The translations under genes were made by a program, and so were the position numbers. This document shows, piece by piece, positions 45,765-57,774 of a stretch of DNA of 64,000 nt (position 1 is its first letter; every line of letters begins with the position of its first letter). The notes beneath the pieces were generated by a model. The model was not told the DNA's origin. It saw nothing but the letters and a program-made list of their open reading frames with translations, and made no database searches. This stretch comes from Elymus sibiricus (Eukaryota; Streptophyta; Magnoliopsida; Poales; Poaceae): the NCBI GenBank assembly GCA_039707655.1, contig CM077676.1, forward strand, positions 430,071,379 through 430,135,378, given 5' to 3'.

Positions 45765-48700
45765 TAGTCCTATTTTTTAAGAAAAGGAGGATTTCTCAAG
45801 GTCTACATAGAATGATGCATGCAGCCATATTATTAAAAGGCGGTGTCGAGTACGAAGTCTGGTACAAGGGCTCAAAAATGCAAAAAATAAATAAAAATTC
45901 TCGCCACAACAGGCAAAACTAGAACTAGATGACTAAACACCTATCCTATTGTTGGACCGCCATCCAAACCGGTTGTAAGTATCCCGTGCTACCGTCTCCC
46001 AACGGTTGCAACCAGAATCCATATGCTCCTTTGCTTCTGCATGACTGAGTGACGACCACATACGGATCCAGCTAGTTGCTCTGTGAATGACCTGCAAAAA
46101 ATTTGTAACATTTTGTCTATTAAAGACCACATCATTCCGGCAGTTCTATATAGCCCAAATTAATGCACACACCACTACTCGAATATCCACCGCTATTTTA
46201 GACTCTACCCCCATTTAGCCACGTTCCAAATAACGTGTCTATGCTATTCGGGGAGTGACATTGAATGTAATTAAGTTGAATTGTACGCCAAAGTAGCCTG
46301 TGGGCATTTTAGAAAAAGATGTTGGATAGTCTCATTTTGATCGCAAAAACCACAATGCTTACTACCCTCCCAATTGCGTTTTGCCAAGTTATTTTTAGTC
46401 AAAATCACTTTCTTGTGCACAAACCATATAAATAACTTTATTCTTAAAGGCACCTTTGTCATCCAAATGTGAAGCGATTTTGGTATTGGACCAGAGTTTA
46501 TCATATATGTATACATAGATTTCACTAAGAAAGCTCCCGACACTGAAAGTTTCCAGTGAATTCTATCTGGCTCATCAGAAAGGTTAATCTCCATCAACCT
46601 ACGCACAAGATGTAACCAGCTATTCCATCTGTCCCCCACCAGGGACCTCCAAAACTGAACGTTTAGGGGAGTCGAATCTAGAATTGTACTTACAAAAACT
46701 TCTTTACGTTGTACAAGGTTGTATAGAACATGATACTATATGGCCAGTGGCGTCTCCCCTAGCCAAGTGTCCTCCCAAAATCGAGTAGTGCTGCCGCTCC
46801 CTACAATGAATTTGATCCTGCATTAGAACTTTCCAGAAAGGTGAATCATTCGGCTGCGCCGTGACCTGCGCAAGGGTCTTGGAGTGCAAGTACTTGTTAC
46901 GCAATATCTGTACCCACATACCCTCCTCCTCGATCAAAATTCTATACAACCATTTACTGAGCAGGCATTTGTTCTTGACCTCAAGGTTCTCTATCCCTAA
47001 ACCCCCCTGGTCTTTCGGCCGACAAATAATATCCCACTAGGCCAACGTATACTTGGCTTTGTCCTCATCACTCTACCAGAAAAAGTGTGATCGATAAAAG
47101 TCTAACCTTTTTCGAACGCCCACGGGAACTTCAAAGAAAGAAAGGAGGAACATCGGCATACTTGTAAGCAGAGAATTAATAAGAATTAGCCGACCCCCAT
47201 AAGACATGAGCTTGCCCTTCCAGCAGCTCATCTTCTTCTCAAATCGATCTTCAATGCACTTCCATTCCTTGTTAGTTAGTTTTCGGTGATGAATTGGAAT
47301 ACCCAGATACGTAAATGGTAAGGATCCCAACTCACACCCAAACAACTGTCTATAAGTATCCCGTTCCTCCTTGGCATGCCTGAAACAGAATAGTTCTGTC
47401 TTGTTAAAATTAATCTTCAAGCCCGACAGCTATTCGAAAAGACATAACACTAGTTTCATATTTCTAGCCTTTGCCAGATCATGTTCCATGAAAATAATTG
47501 TATCATCGGCGTACTGTAGTATGGACACCCCACCATCGACAAGATGAGGTATTAGTCCACCCACTTGTCCTTCCTCCTTGGCCCGACCAATGAGAACAAC
47601 CAACATATCTGTGACAATATTGAACAGGATGGGAGACATACGATCCCCCTGTCTTAGACCCTTTTGCGTCTGGAAATAATGACCTGCATCATCATTCACC
47701 TTAATCCCCACACTTCCTTTTTGTATAAAGGATTCGACTTGCTTCCTCCAAGCCTCATCGAAGCCCTTCATACGCAAGGCCTGTTGCAGAAATGGCCATT
47801 TGACTTTGTCATAAGCCATCTCGAAATCCACTTTGAAGACAACTCCATTCAGTCTCTGCGAGTGAATCTCATGCATGGTTTCATGGAGAACGACCACACC
47901 CTCCAGTATGTATCGACCTGGCATGAAAGCCGTCTGAGTCGGCTGCACCACACTATGCGCGATTCGAGTAAGGCGATTTGTACCAACTTTTGTGAAAATC
48001 TTGAAACTTACATTAAGCAAACATATCGGCCGAAATTGGTCAATACAAACTGTCTCCTCCTTCTTTGGCAACAACGTGATCGTTCCAAAGTTTAGGTGGG
48101 ACAATTGTAGCTGGCCATTGAACAAATCATGGAACATGAGCATCAAGTCACCTTTAATAATATTCCAGCACCTCTTATAGAATTCAGCCGGATAACCATT
48201 TGGGTTGATGCATTATTATTCTTTGTTTGTGCGATCGCTTCAAACACTTCCTTCTCTGTGAAAGGTGCCGACAAAATCTCATTGTCATCATTCCCTAGTT
48301 GGGACAAATCCCCAATCACATGCTCATCAAGCAATACAAATTCTCCTTCAGTGCCCCAAAGAGCTTTTTGTAGTAGTTTGAGATATACAATTTTAGGTTC
48401 TCATGACCTAAAATTGTACCCTCATCCTGCTCCAACTAGATAATTTTCTTCTTCCTATGTTTTCCATTCGCAATCAGATGAAAGAACTGCGTATTGTTAT
48501 CTCCCTGGACCACCTGCCGAACTTTAGCTCTAAGTGCCCATTTCATCTCTTCTTCTATGAGAAGTGTTCGAAGCTTCTCCTCTGCTTCTTTCTTAGCCAA
48601 ACGATCAGTCTCATCTAACAAATTGGACTCAGCCTTCAAGTCAAGTTCGTTAATCAGCTGAAGGAGCCTTTCTCTCTCCACTTTATAAATGCCACCCTCA

Positions 48701-49480
48701 TTTTTCGCCCTGCAAGAATCGTAGGTGTCTAATCTTATATTGCCATCTATCAATATTCGTCTGACCTCTAGTCTCGTTAGCCCATTCCCTGGCTATTAGA
48801 TCAATGAAGCCCTCCCTCTCGAACCACGACAATTCAAAAGAGAAGACATTTTTGTTGCCTACATTGGTCGCATCCCCTGAGTCAACAAGAAGGGGGGGTA
48901 TGGTCGGATAGTTCCCTTTCTAGCGCTCGCACCGTTACAAGAGGAAACTTTTTCTCCCATTCCACACTGGTAAGAAGCGATCCAATTTCTCGTACGTTGG
49001 ATTCTCCAAAGCATTCGCCCAGGTGAATTTTCTGCCTGTGAGCTCAATATCTCTCAGGTCAAGACTCTCAATGATAACATTAAACATAAATGACCACCTT
49101 CCGTCGAAGTTGTCATTATTTTTTTCCTCTCTTCTCCTAATCATAATGAAGTCACCCCCAACCAAAATGGGTAATCTTTCATCCCCGCAAATCCTCACAA
49201 GGTCAGCCAGAAAATCAGGTTTGAACTCCGGCTGGGCTGCACCATACACATCAACCAGAGCCCAACAAAAACCATCAACTTTTGATCGAACATGAAATTT
49301 TACCGCAAAGTCACCCATGATGACATTAACCACCTCCAGGGTTTCGCAATTAACACCAAGTAAGATCCCGCCAGATCTACCTCGCGGTGGTAAACAATCT
49401 AGGCCTATGCAAGTTCTAAAATAAATCATGTGATTTGGTACATGATGCGGAGCGCCCGTAATCATGCCCCGGAAATATAG
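45765..49480 (-). mobile_element. LINE (non-LTR retrotransposon), 5' truncated and decayed
   Basis: Read on the minus strand: endonuclease (49465-48935: LPPRGRSGGILLGVN, LPILVGGDFIMIRR, LTGRKFTWAN); reverse transcriptase (48753-47430: AFMPGRYILEGVVVLHETMH, VFKVDFEMAYDKVKWPFL, LRQGDRMSPILF, ILQYADDTIIFMEHD); RT C-terminal part (47420-47073: LFGCELGSLPFTYLGIPIHH); zinc-binding domain (46639-46271: DRIHWKLSVSGAFLVKSMY, HCGFCDQNETIQHLFLKCP); and a C-terminal tail (46130-45933). The catalytic YADD is present, but several stops and frameshifts separate the pieces. ORF1 and the start of the endonuclease are missing. A short T stretch at 45771 may be the residual poly(A) tail. No TSD was found. Confidence 0.85.
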
Positions 49481-50640
49481 TCATGTTGGTCAACCACGTT
49501 AACAAACCTTGGTGTTGTACTCGTGCTTGTGTGATTGTTTGTCCTCCACGGATCGACGTGGAGTGCACTCCATAATTTCATGTGCGTGGCGGGAGGGAAA
49601 TTTCCCTCAGCAACCACACCCGGAATTTAGCACTGTCATCGGAAATCGAGTCATCGTCGTCCGAACTCGAGTCGTCGTCGTCGGAATCAACTGACCTTTG
49701 TAGAGAATCAAGTCACCATCGTCGAAGGTTGCCACGACTCACAAGAATTGCATAATCACTCGTGCCGCCGACCATCCCCGTGATCTCCATGCCATGGCTC
49801 TAGGAGAGGAAGGTTGCCACGACTCAAAAGAGCTAGAGGCACATGGAGCGAGGTGGGGGACCGCGCTATTCATATTTCTCTTGACTCAACCAAAGGGTTA
49901 CCTGACTTGCACATGCTTCAATTACTTCCATTGTATCTGATTCGTCCTAGATCGTATGATTCTCCAAGGGTTTTGGTAGTTAATCCACCTTCCAAATCTT
50001 CCAATATAGCTCCATGCAGTTTGCATATATCACTGTTGAGCCATCCAAACTGTACCCTAACTCGCGCATGCCGAAGCCTACCATTTTAAATTTATCAGAC
50101 TTCATACATTCCTCTTTGATAATTCCTCCCATGAAGGTATACTCGAAGAGTGCTTCATCGAGAAATTGTCCATCTGGGGTTCTTACATATGTGTTAAAAT
50201 GAGTATAGATACATGTGTTTTAGGGCATTGTATGTCTAACTTTCCTTCACACTATATATGCATATATACGTCTATTTCCGGTGGGAAAGTGTCCATTGAC
50301 ATGCATGTTATTAGGTGCAAGTTTTTTCCCACACTTTTCTTTGATGCAAATACGGTGAGAGAGATAAGGTTGTTCGTATAACAAAAAGGACATACTCGCT
50401 GTTGTGCTCAGACATTTTTTAACACATCTTTGGCTCAAACTTTGATCGCTGGCAGAATTGGATGTCATGAAAAGAAAGAATGTATGGCGGGAACTGCATA
50501 CTGGCGATAAGTTATCAATTGTGGAGATCAACAGGGGACTCTGGTTACTCATGGTTCTAGAATCTGTTCTCTATCTTTACCTCGACGAGCATTTCAGCAT
50601 TGTAGAGAAATGGTGCAGGCTAGACGCAATGCAGGAAATC
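49481..50640. other. No recognised gene
   Basis: 49625-49700 holds gtcgtcgtc/gtcatcg repeats (gactcgagtcg type). 50458-50646 is a 62-residue frame (MDVMKRKNVWRELHTGD...) that I do not recognise. Its end overlaps sequence resembling the upstream part of copy B of the recurrent repeat. Confidence 0.4.
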
Positions 50641-50668
50641 GATTAGCTACAAGCCGACCTTTTCCTAA

Positions 50669-52828
50669 GAGCATCTCCAACAGAGGCACTAAATAAGCCG
50701 CGCGCCTGAAAAAAAGGCGTTTAGCGCGCGCGACCGAATCGACAGCTCCAGCAGACGCGCAAAAATCGCGCGCGCGCGCTAAAAACCACTCCGCGCGCCA
50801 AACAGAACTGCATCGCGCGCTGCTTTTTTCGAGCGTCCGCTACCGCGCGCTGTACACCGACTCGCCCGCGCGAATGTCCACCAACCGCCGGATCTGAAAT
50901 ATCCACTCGCGCGCGCGACTTCCCCATCCTCTCCGGCGACCCGTCGGCGCTTCCCCCCGCCGTTCCCCACCGCGCGCGCCGCTTCCCCCCCTTCCCCGGT
51001 GGCCACCGCTGCTTCCTCCGCCGCGGCCACCCCTCGAGCGCCCCGTTCCGTCGACGAACAGCGTCCGGCGGGGGTTTGCAGCTCGGCGCCCACAAGGTGT
51101 TTGACAAAACGCTTGCAAGGTATATATTGCTTCTAACTTCATTTTTGTAGATGAATTTGGAGCATGTTGTTTGTAGTGTTAAATTTTAGTTTGAATTCAA
51201 ATTTGTAGATGAGTTCGTCCCACGATTCTTCCGATGAAGAATTTGATCTTCAAGAGGAGGACCTCGCAATGGTCCTAGCTATGCACATCAACAAAAAGCC
51301 GAAGCACGGTGGTTCGGTTTTTGGTCGTCAGAAATTGTGGAGGGAAAGGATCGATGCCCACAACAGATTGATGAGGAACTATTTTACGGAGAATTCCACA
51401 TACCCCGAGTCCTACTTTCGGCGCCATTTTAGGATGAGCATCGAGTTGTTCAAACACATTGCAGAGAGACTGGCGAGCCATGATCGGTTTTTTCGGCAAA
51501 GGAGGAATGCCACCGGAGAACTCGGGCATAGCACCTTTCAAAAGGTGACCGCCGCTTTGCGTATGTTGGCATACGGTATTCCGGCGGATCTAATTGATGA
51601 TCACTTGGCCATGGGTGAGAGCCAAGCCATCATGTGTGTCAAGCGCTTCGCGGTTGGAATCGTGCAAGTGTTTGGTCCGGAATATTTGAGAGCTCCCAAT
51701 GCTGAAGACGCCGCAAGGCTTTTGGAGATGAATAAAGCTCGCGGGTTCCCAGGTATGCTTGGCTCAATAGATTGCATGCATTGGAGTTGGAAGAACTGTC
51801 CTAAGGCATGACATGGACAATTCCACGGCCAGAAAAAAAGGTTCCACTATAATCCTTGAAGCGGTGGCCGATCAGGAGACTTGGATTTGGCATGCTTTTT
51901 TCGGAATGTCAGGATCTTTGAATGACATCAATGTTGTTCAACGGTCACCACTCATGAATAAGATTGCAAATGGTGAACTGCCACCGGTGCAGTTTGTAGC
52001 AAATGGCCATACATACAACTATGGCTACTATCTTGCGGATGGCATCTACCCAAGGTGGCAAACATTTGTGAAGCCGTTGTCGGCACCACAAGGTAAGAAA
52101 AATCTTGATTTCCACAATGCTCAAGCGGCGGCTAGGAAAAATGTAGAGAGAGCTTTTGGAATTTTGCAAGCCCAATTTGCTATTATGAGAGGACCGGCTA
52201 GATTTTGGGATCAAAATATCCTTTGGTACATCATGAACGCTTGTGTGATCATGCATAACATGATCATCGAAAACGAGCGTGGTCAAGATTTGGACTACTC
52301 TCAATATGAGTTGATGGGACACCCCGTGCGAGTGCGGAGGAGGGTTGAGAGGGTGGCCCGCTTTGTTGTCTCCTATCATGCCATTCGACGTGCCGAAACG
52401 CATGATGAACTTCAGAAGGATCTAGTCGAGGAGTGGTGGGCATGGAATGGGCGACAAAACGCATGATGTTGTATGTTTGTTGTACTGTTATTTGTTGTAT
52501 TGTATTGAATTATTTGTTGTATTGGTCATGAACTATTTGTTGTATTGAAGTTTAATTATTTGTTTGATTTGTAATAATAATTGAACTATTTTTTGTCGAT
52601 TTATTTTGTGTGTGTTTGATCTTCTTTGTTTCACATTGAATGCAAAATGTTGTTTGTGCTGGGCGCGCGCGCTCTATTTTGCCGCGCCTGCTGAAGCGGC
52701 GCTCTGGCGCGCTAAAAAATTTCAGCGCCTGGTGAAGCAACTGTGTGGTCCGGCGCGCAAAAGGGCTATTTCGACGCTGTAAATTTTTTTTTGCGCGCCG
52801 CGCCGTAGCGCGTCTGTTGGAGATGCTC
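50669..52828 (+). mobile_element. Complete PIF/Harbinger transposon, 2,160 bp, TSD TAA
   Basis: Perfect 16-bp terminal inverted repeats gagcatctccaacaga (50669-50684 and inverse at 52813-52828), flanked by taa at 50666-50668 and 52829-52831. Subterminal parts are rich in gcgcgc. It encodes one transposase gene. The SANT/Myb-like second protein usual for this superfamily was not seen, so the element may depend on others. The flanks join within the recurrent TATA-bearing repeat, giving an empty-site reconstruction. Confidence 0.93.
51209..52466 (+). pseudogene. PIF/Harbinger transposase with one nonsense and one frameshift
   Basis: A DDE nuclease that would cut and paste the element at TAA/TTA sites. 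The first part (51209-51811) carries an acidic start (MSSSHDSSDEEFDLQEEDL), a helical region (HFRMSIELFKHIAERL) and GMLGSIDCMHWSWKNCP with the first catalytic Asp. The second part (51813-52466) carries MSGSLNDINVVQRSP (second Asp) and NVERAFGILQAQFAI (Glu). Between them, TGA at 51809-51811 stands where family members have Trp (TGG), and the following run of seven A has one extra base. These two changes are the only lesions I see, so all three catalytic residues remain. Length over both parts is near 420 residues, normal for this family. Confidence 0.88.
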
Positions 52829-53105
52829 TAATGACCCCCAAATCTAACGTATTTTTTGATGGTGTGCATGTGTGACAATGTGTTTTACATTTCCAGGAAG
52901 CTGACTTCAACAAAGCAAAATAGGGGGGATTTTCCATACTACTATCCATGGTGGCTCGCTCAATTGAGATAACTGCCTCAACAGATGGGAGCAATATATA
53001 TACACGCACACTAAATGGAAGGTAGGTAGAAATAAAGGCGATATAACTCATAGATGAAGCTGGCAGTGTGCAGGTGTAGCACACGATATAGGTTTCAAGC
53101 ACGGC
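52829..53105 (+). repeat. TATA-bearing recurrent repeat, copy C
   Basis: It continues from 50640-50668 across the Harbinger element (aagccgaccttttcc, taa, tgacccccaaatctaacg). It matches copy B (cctgatttgttcctaatgcc, tcccaaatctaaca). Later words gacttcaacaaa, ctatccatggt and gataact are kept, but the TATA segment itself has decayed. Confidence 0.6.
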
Positions 53106-53555
53106 CAAAGCTTTGCCACGTCTTCATTAATTAAGAAGGAATGAGAGAAAATCTCACCCATAGGCCAACAAAGTAACCACAAAAAACTACTTGCTGGGTA
53201 AAAATAGAATCCAGATGCTTAGCACCGGCGATCCAGCAAAGTCACGGTGAACGTCCATCCGCAGCAGCCGCTAGCTGCGCTAGCCAGCCGATTGGCTTAA
53301 CCGAGAGGACGCGCACACGAACGAAGCTAGCTGACTTATCGATCTGTTGCCTGTTGGGCTAGCTACATACGGGAATAGCACGCGAGAACACGGGCATATT
53401 GATAGCCAATAGGTGTTTGTCGCACCTATGTTTTTATTGCTTTTTTAGCTTAGATTTTTTTGTTTACATGGGTACATTACACACACATATATAGCACTAA
53501 TAGCTAGCAACATGAGTCCTAATCTATATGGTGATTGCACCAGTCTGAGCCGGAC
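53106..53555. other. No gene seen
   Basis: Unremarkable sequence with gctagct words. No coding frame, TIR or TSD was recognised. Confidence 0.4.
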
Positions 53556-53617
53556 AAGACCATCATGGTTTATCCGCAAAAAAAAAAAAAAAAAAAAAAA
53601 AAAAGACCATCATGGTT
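53556..53617. mobile_element. 32-bp poly(A) microinsertion with 15-bp TSD
   Basis: aagaccatcatggtt occurs at 53556-53570 and 53603-53617. Between them are only tatccgc and about 25 A. As at 45400, this looks like an almost completely 5'-truncated LINE/SINE-type insertion. Confidence 0.75.
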
Positions 53618-53631
53618 AGTTCTAGGACCCC

Positions 53632-53812
53632 GATAAGTGCCACACATGTGGCACAAAGCAATTCCGCCCTGACGTTTTTTGATGGCAACTTTAGTTAACT
53701 TTCTGTTTGATGGCAAGTTTCGGTTTTTTTGGGTTGTCTTTTTTCGGATGACAATTTTAGTTGTAAAAACGTCAGGGCGGTGTTACTTCGTGTCACACGT
53801 GTGGCACTTATC
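53632..53812. mobile_element. Foldback MITE, ~181 bp
   Basis: The termini gataagtgccacaca-t/c-gtg form inverted repeats of about 60 bp, with the inner core cgccctgacgttttt and its inverse. The central part repeats ttgatggcaa. No clear TSD. Confidence 0.75.
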
Positions 53813-53869
53813 ATTTGGGTAATTCTAACAATCACCTCCTAATCATGTACTCCATGTCTTGGACGTCGA

Positions 53870-54960
53870 TCCTTTTCCGTATATTCACGAACTTTTATCG
53901 CCCCAAAGATCTAGTTAGAATATCTAAAGCTTGTCGTCACCATGTATCGATGTGTGCTTGCTTTTACCATGATGCATTGGATTCTTCCATAGAGAGGCTG
54001 TAGACTCGTCATCAACATTGAGCACCACTCGTTTCGGTTCCTTATCCATGAGCTCACTGAGTAACTTTCGTAGGCACATGCCTTAACACATCATGGTTGC
54101 AACTGCGATATACTCCGCTTTGTGAGAGGATAATGCAACCACTTTCTATATTTGTGATAGCCAATTTACTATGTTTCTTCCCAAGGAATATGTCATGCCC
54201 AAGTTACTTTTATGGTCGACAACATCTCCTGCCATGTTGCTACCACTATAGCCTAGTAGCTCCACCATTTACTTCTTCTTCTCTGTCAAATAGACACAAT
54301 CAAAATTAGTTGTCCCTTTGATGTACCCGAGTATACGTTTCACAGCTGCCCAATGTCTCGTCATGGGTGCTTCCATGAAGCGACACACTGTGCCAACGAA
54401 ATAGGCCAATTCCAGTTGTGTATTCACAAGATAGCTTAAGGTTCCGACAACACTTCTATACTCCGCTGCATCGACTACGGGTCCTTCACTCTTTTGCTTA
54501 GTTTAAAGAGTGGCTCCATTGTAACATAAGTTGGATTGCAATCCCCCATGCTATAACTTTCAAGTATCCTCTTTCCATGTACCTCCAGCCATAGTGTGGT
54601 CCCCTCCAGTTTTTGTTGTACCTTGATCCCAAGGTAGTAATTCAAGAGCCGTAGATCACTCATCTGGAATAACTCCTTCATTTGCAGGTTGAACTCAAGA
54701 ATCTCCTCTTCATATGGTCCAGTTATCAATAGATCGTCAACATAGATGCCAACTAAGAGACGATCCTTTCCATTACCTCGCTTATACATTGTATGCTCCA
54801 GTGGACTCATCTCACACTTGAGAGAAATAAATGTACGACCAAGCTTGATGTTCCACACCCAAGGATCTTGTCGTAGCCCATACAATGTCTTGTGCAGCTT
54901 CAACACCTTGTGGCATGGCGCTGTGGGACCAGGGACCTAAACCAGTTGGTTTTGGGTGCC
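53870..54960 (-). mobile_element. Copia-type retrotransposon fragment (RT to RNase H)
   Basis: On the minus strand 54906-54475 encodes LKLHKTLYGLRQDPWVW and VGIYVDDLLITGPYEEEILE with the Copia RT YVDD box, then MSDLRLLNYYLGIKV. To the left, degraded frames continue with AAEYRSVVGTLSYL-like, RILGYIKGTT-like and ALSSHKAEYIA-like motifs (RNase H side). No LTRs, gag, protease or integrase were found. Confidence 0.8.
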
Positions 54961-55045
54961 CCGATCAGGCACTTACGTGAGAGGAAGTGGTCTACCACGT
55001 CTCCATATCTTTCTCTCGTTTGTTAGACGAGATCAACTCCAACAA

Positions 55046-55601
55046 TGGGGGCATGCTTCAGCCTCCTTAATTGTTATAAAAAGGGTAATTTTATCTAATG
55101 AATATTAGATGCACGGTTTGTTAGGATACACAAATAAATCCCTAATCTTTAGGGAGTTTGCTTCGGGTTCCACGGCTGGAGAAGAATGTACTGCAATATC
55201 CAAGTTCGTAATTACAACTGTATTTAGTTTGTTCTGCACCAAGCACCATCTTATATCTGTGCGCGCCCGCGAGCGCATACCTTCTACTCCCTCTATTCCA
55301 TAATTGTTGTCCAAGTTCGAATTTGAACTAAAACCACAACAAGAATTATGGAATGGAGGGAGTACAATTTTTTTCTTGGCAAGAAATTCAAATCACAATT
55401 TCCTTGGATATATATATTACTAGTAGTGTACTATTTTTATGTCACTTAATAACCAGGTTTGACCAACCTGGTTATGATAAGACTATGATAGATATTCCTC
55501 TTGTAATTTTCATCGTGTCACGTAATTCTCTCCCATTTTGATGCATGTGTGATCCATTCATAGTCGCTGTGAGTTTAGGTCGCTTTTCCTGAACAAGGGA
55601 T
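55046..55601 (+). repeat. Segment duplicated at 21797-22345 (copy 2)
   Basis: It is colinear with 21797-22345 except for a Stowaway MITE (55287-55362) and small indels. It ends where a CACTA terminus begins at 55602. The corresponding point in copy 1 (about 22345) has no insertion. Confidence 0.8.
55287..55362. mobile_element. Stowaway MITE, 76 bp, TSD TA
   Basis: ctccctctattccataattg and the inverse aattatggaatggagggag form the terminal repeats, flanked by TA at 55285-55286 and 55363-55364. Copy 1 of the surrounding duplication has the empty site. Confidence 0.88.
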
Positions 55602-57770
55602 CACTAGTGGAAAAACGGCTAGTCACAACTTCAGTTGGTGGCGCCCCATTTTCATTCAACGCCACCACTATATTTTCCAAATAGTGGTGGCATTGGCATA
55701 TTTGGTACGACAGTTTTATAAGGATAGTGCTGACGTCGATTTTTTCTAACACGCCACCAATTGACCGGCCCAGCTATACTTACCAGTTGGCATAAAGTGA
55801 TGGCGTTGGATTTGAATGAACGCCAACACTAATTAGTCTAGTTCTAGCGTTCATTGAATTTGAACGCCAGTACTAAGTTTTGAGCCTTTTTAATGATTTT
55901 GAAAGTATTATTATTTTGAGCCTTCTTAATAATTTTTTAGACTTTTAGTTATCAAAGTAAGAATATTTATTTTGAATTTATTATTACTTTGAGAGATTTT
56001 TATTATTTTTTGATATATGTAGTTATTAAATAATTATTTTTAATATATTATTATTTTGAGCCTTTTTAATGATTTTTGAGACTTTTAGTTATCAAAGTAA
56101 GACTATTTATTTTGAATTTGTTATTACTTTGAGACATTTTTATTCTTTTTTGAAACATTTAGTTATTAAAGTAAAAATATTTATTTTTAATATATTATTA
56201 TTTTGAGCCTTTTTAATGATTTTTGAGAATTTTAGTTATCAAAGTAAGAATATTTATTTTGTTTTTTAGTCTTTTGAGACTATTTCTAATTTTTTTTAAA
56301 CATTTATTTATTAAACTAAAATTAGTTATTTTGTGCTTCTATTTTGTTTTTTATTTATTTTATGTTTTAGTCTTTTGAGACTTTATTTTATTTTTTGAGA
56401 CATTCATTTTGTTTTTTGTATCTTTTTATTGGGCCTAACCCAACATTGCGTCCGACGCTTCCCAGGAAAAACCAAAGGGGCCACGGCCCCCTCGCCCCAC
56501 TCGCCCACTCCACTCATTCCCCTACTCCGTCGCCGCCCTCCTCTCGATCCCCTTTCTGCCGACGGCTGTTGCCAAGCAATTCCGGCGATTTCCGGCGTCG
56601 TCCGGTCCTGAGGTACACATCTCTGCCTCCCCCTCTCAATGCGAGTGAAATGGTCCATTTGAATTTGTTTTTAATTCGAGGTGTGATTCGCATTCCCAAT
56701 GCTAGGGATTCGGCGACGACAACCAGATCGAGACGACAGGAGGTGACGGCGACGGAGTAGACTGTAGGCGACGACGATCGACCCTCGGTTCCAATCCAGG
56801 TGATCATTACATCCCTCCCTTTTTTGCTATAGGTCACTGCCACTGTAATTTAGCTTAGGATCCGAAACAAAAAGGAATTTTGCTTAGGTCATGGCCACTG
56901 TAATTCATAACATTGCCAAGATTTTCATTAATTAGATGCTATCAATTTCATTAATTAGATGCTATCTAGTTCATTAATTAGATGCTATCAATTTCTATAC
57001 ATTGTTACTCCTAACAGTGATAAGATGCTATCTAGTTCATTAATTCACTGTTATTCATAACAGTGCCAAGATGTTCATATATTTGAACTACTTTCTATAT
57101 ATTTGAACTACTTTTCATTGGTGTCAAGATTTGGTTGCATTGGCAAAACAGTGTCAATATTCACTTGTGGTATCTCCTTCTCAAATGCCATGTGTTCTAT
57201 TCTAAGACCATGAGTGCTTGTATGTTTGCATATAAAATGCCATGTATTCTTGATCATAGTATGTGTTTGTATGTGTAGAAAAAGCAACCCTAACCCACTG
57301 TGAATGTTAAAGTGCATCAGGTCATCATGGCAGCTTCTGGAGGCAACAAGGAGGAGGAGTACGATGTGGACATGCTCAACCGAGATCGCTTGGCGAGTAA
57401 TCAATATATCATCAATAGCCAGGAAGAGTTGAGGAAACAGCTAAAGGCGGAGATCCATGAGCAGCGCAACAAGGGGGTTGAGCTCTACAAGAGGAGTAAT
57501 AAGCTGAGGGACGAGAGGGATAGCCTGGTCGAGGAGAGGGACAAGCTGAAGCAAGAGAAAAAACTCCTTAGGGCAGAGAAGGCTGACCTCAAGTTGACCG
57601 TAGCTCACTTTAGAAAAGATGGAGAGGACAACAGAAACAAGATTCGCCAGCTAAAGCTAATCCTCGAATGAGAGCGTACTTAACTTGTTTAGTGAAGTTT
57701 AATTAGCTAGTAACTTTCGTGAAGTTTAGCTAGTAACTTTTGTGAAATTTAGTTAGTAACTTTTGGAGTT
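55602..57770 (+). mobile_element. CACTA family C, left end and part of the body
   Basis: It starts CACTAGTGGAAAAACGGCTA at 55602 after gat, in the middle of otherwise duplicated sequence. Subterminal words (gttggtggcg, cgccaccac, gtggtggca) recur to about 55870. A repeat-like AT-rich stretch with tattattttgagcc-ttttaatgattttga units (55890-56420) and a C-rich leader (56450-56620) follow. One small gene lies at 57327-57671. No right terminus was found; the end coordinate is approximate. Confidence 0.6.
57327..57671 (+). CDS. Small coiled-coil protein of CACTA family C, 114 residues
   Basis: It starts at ATG 57327 (MAASGGNKEEEYDVDMLNRD). A plausible 3' splice site (gtatgtgtag) lies upstream at about 57279. 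The body is highly charged and heptad-like (EELRKQLKAEIHEQRNKGVE, RDERDSLVEERDKLKQEKKL), indicating a coiled coil from about residue 33 to the end, and it closes with TGA at 57669-57671. There are no stops or frameshifts and the composition looks protein-like. I do not recognise the family. It may be a CACTA accessory protein or the tail exon of a larger one. Confidence 0.5.
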   Translation: MAASGGNKEEEYDVDMLNRDRLASNQYIINSQEELRKQLKAEIHEQRNKGVELYKRSNKLRDERDSLVEERDKLKQEKKLLRAEKADLKLTVAHFRKDGEDNRNKIRQLKLILE

Positions 57771-57774
57771 AAAT

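Noticed and set aside
55602..57770. Complete CACTA element
   Set aside because: A good left terminus is present, but no matching right terminus (…cactagtg followed by gat) was found in the window, so only a left end is claimed.
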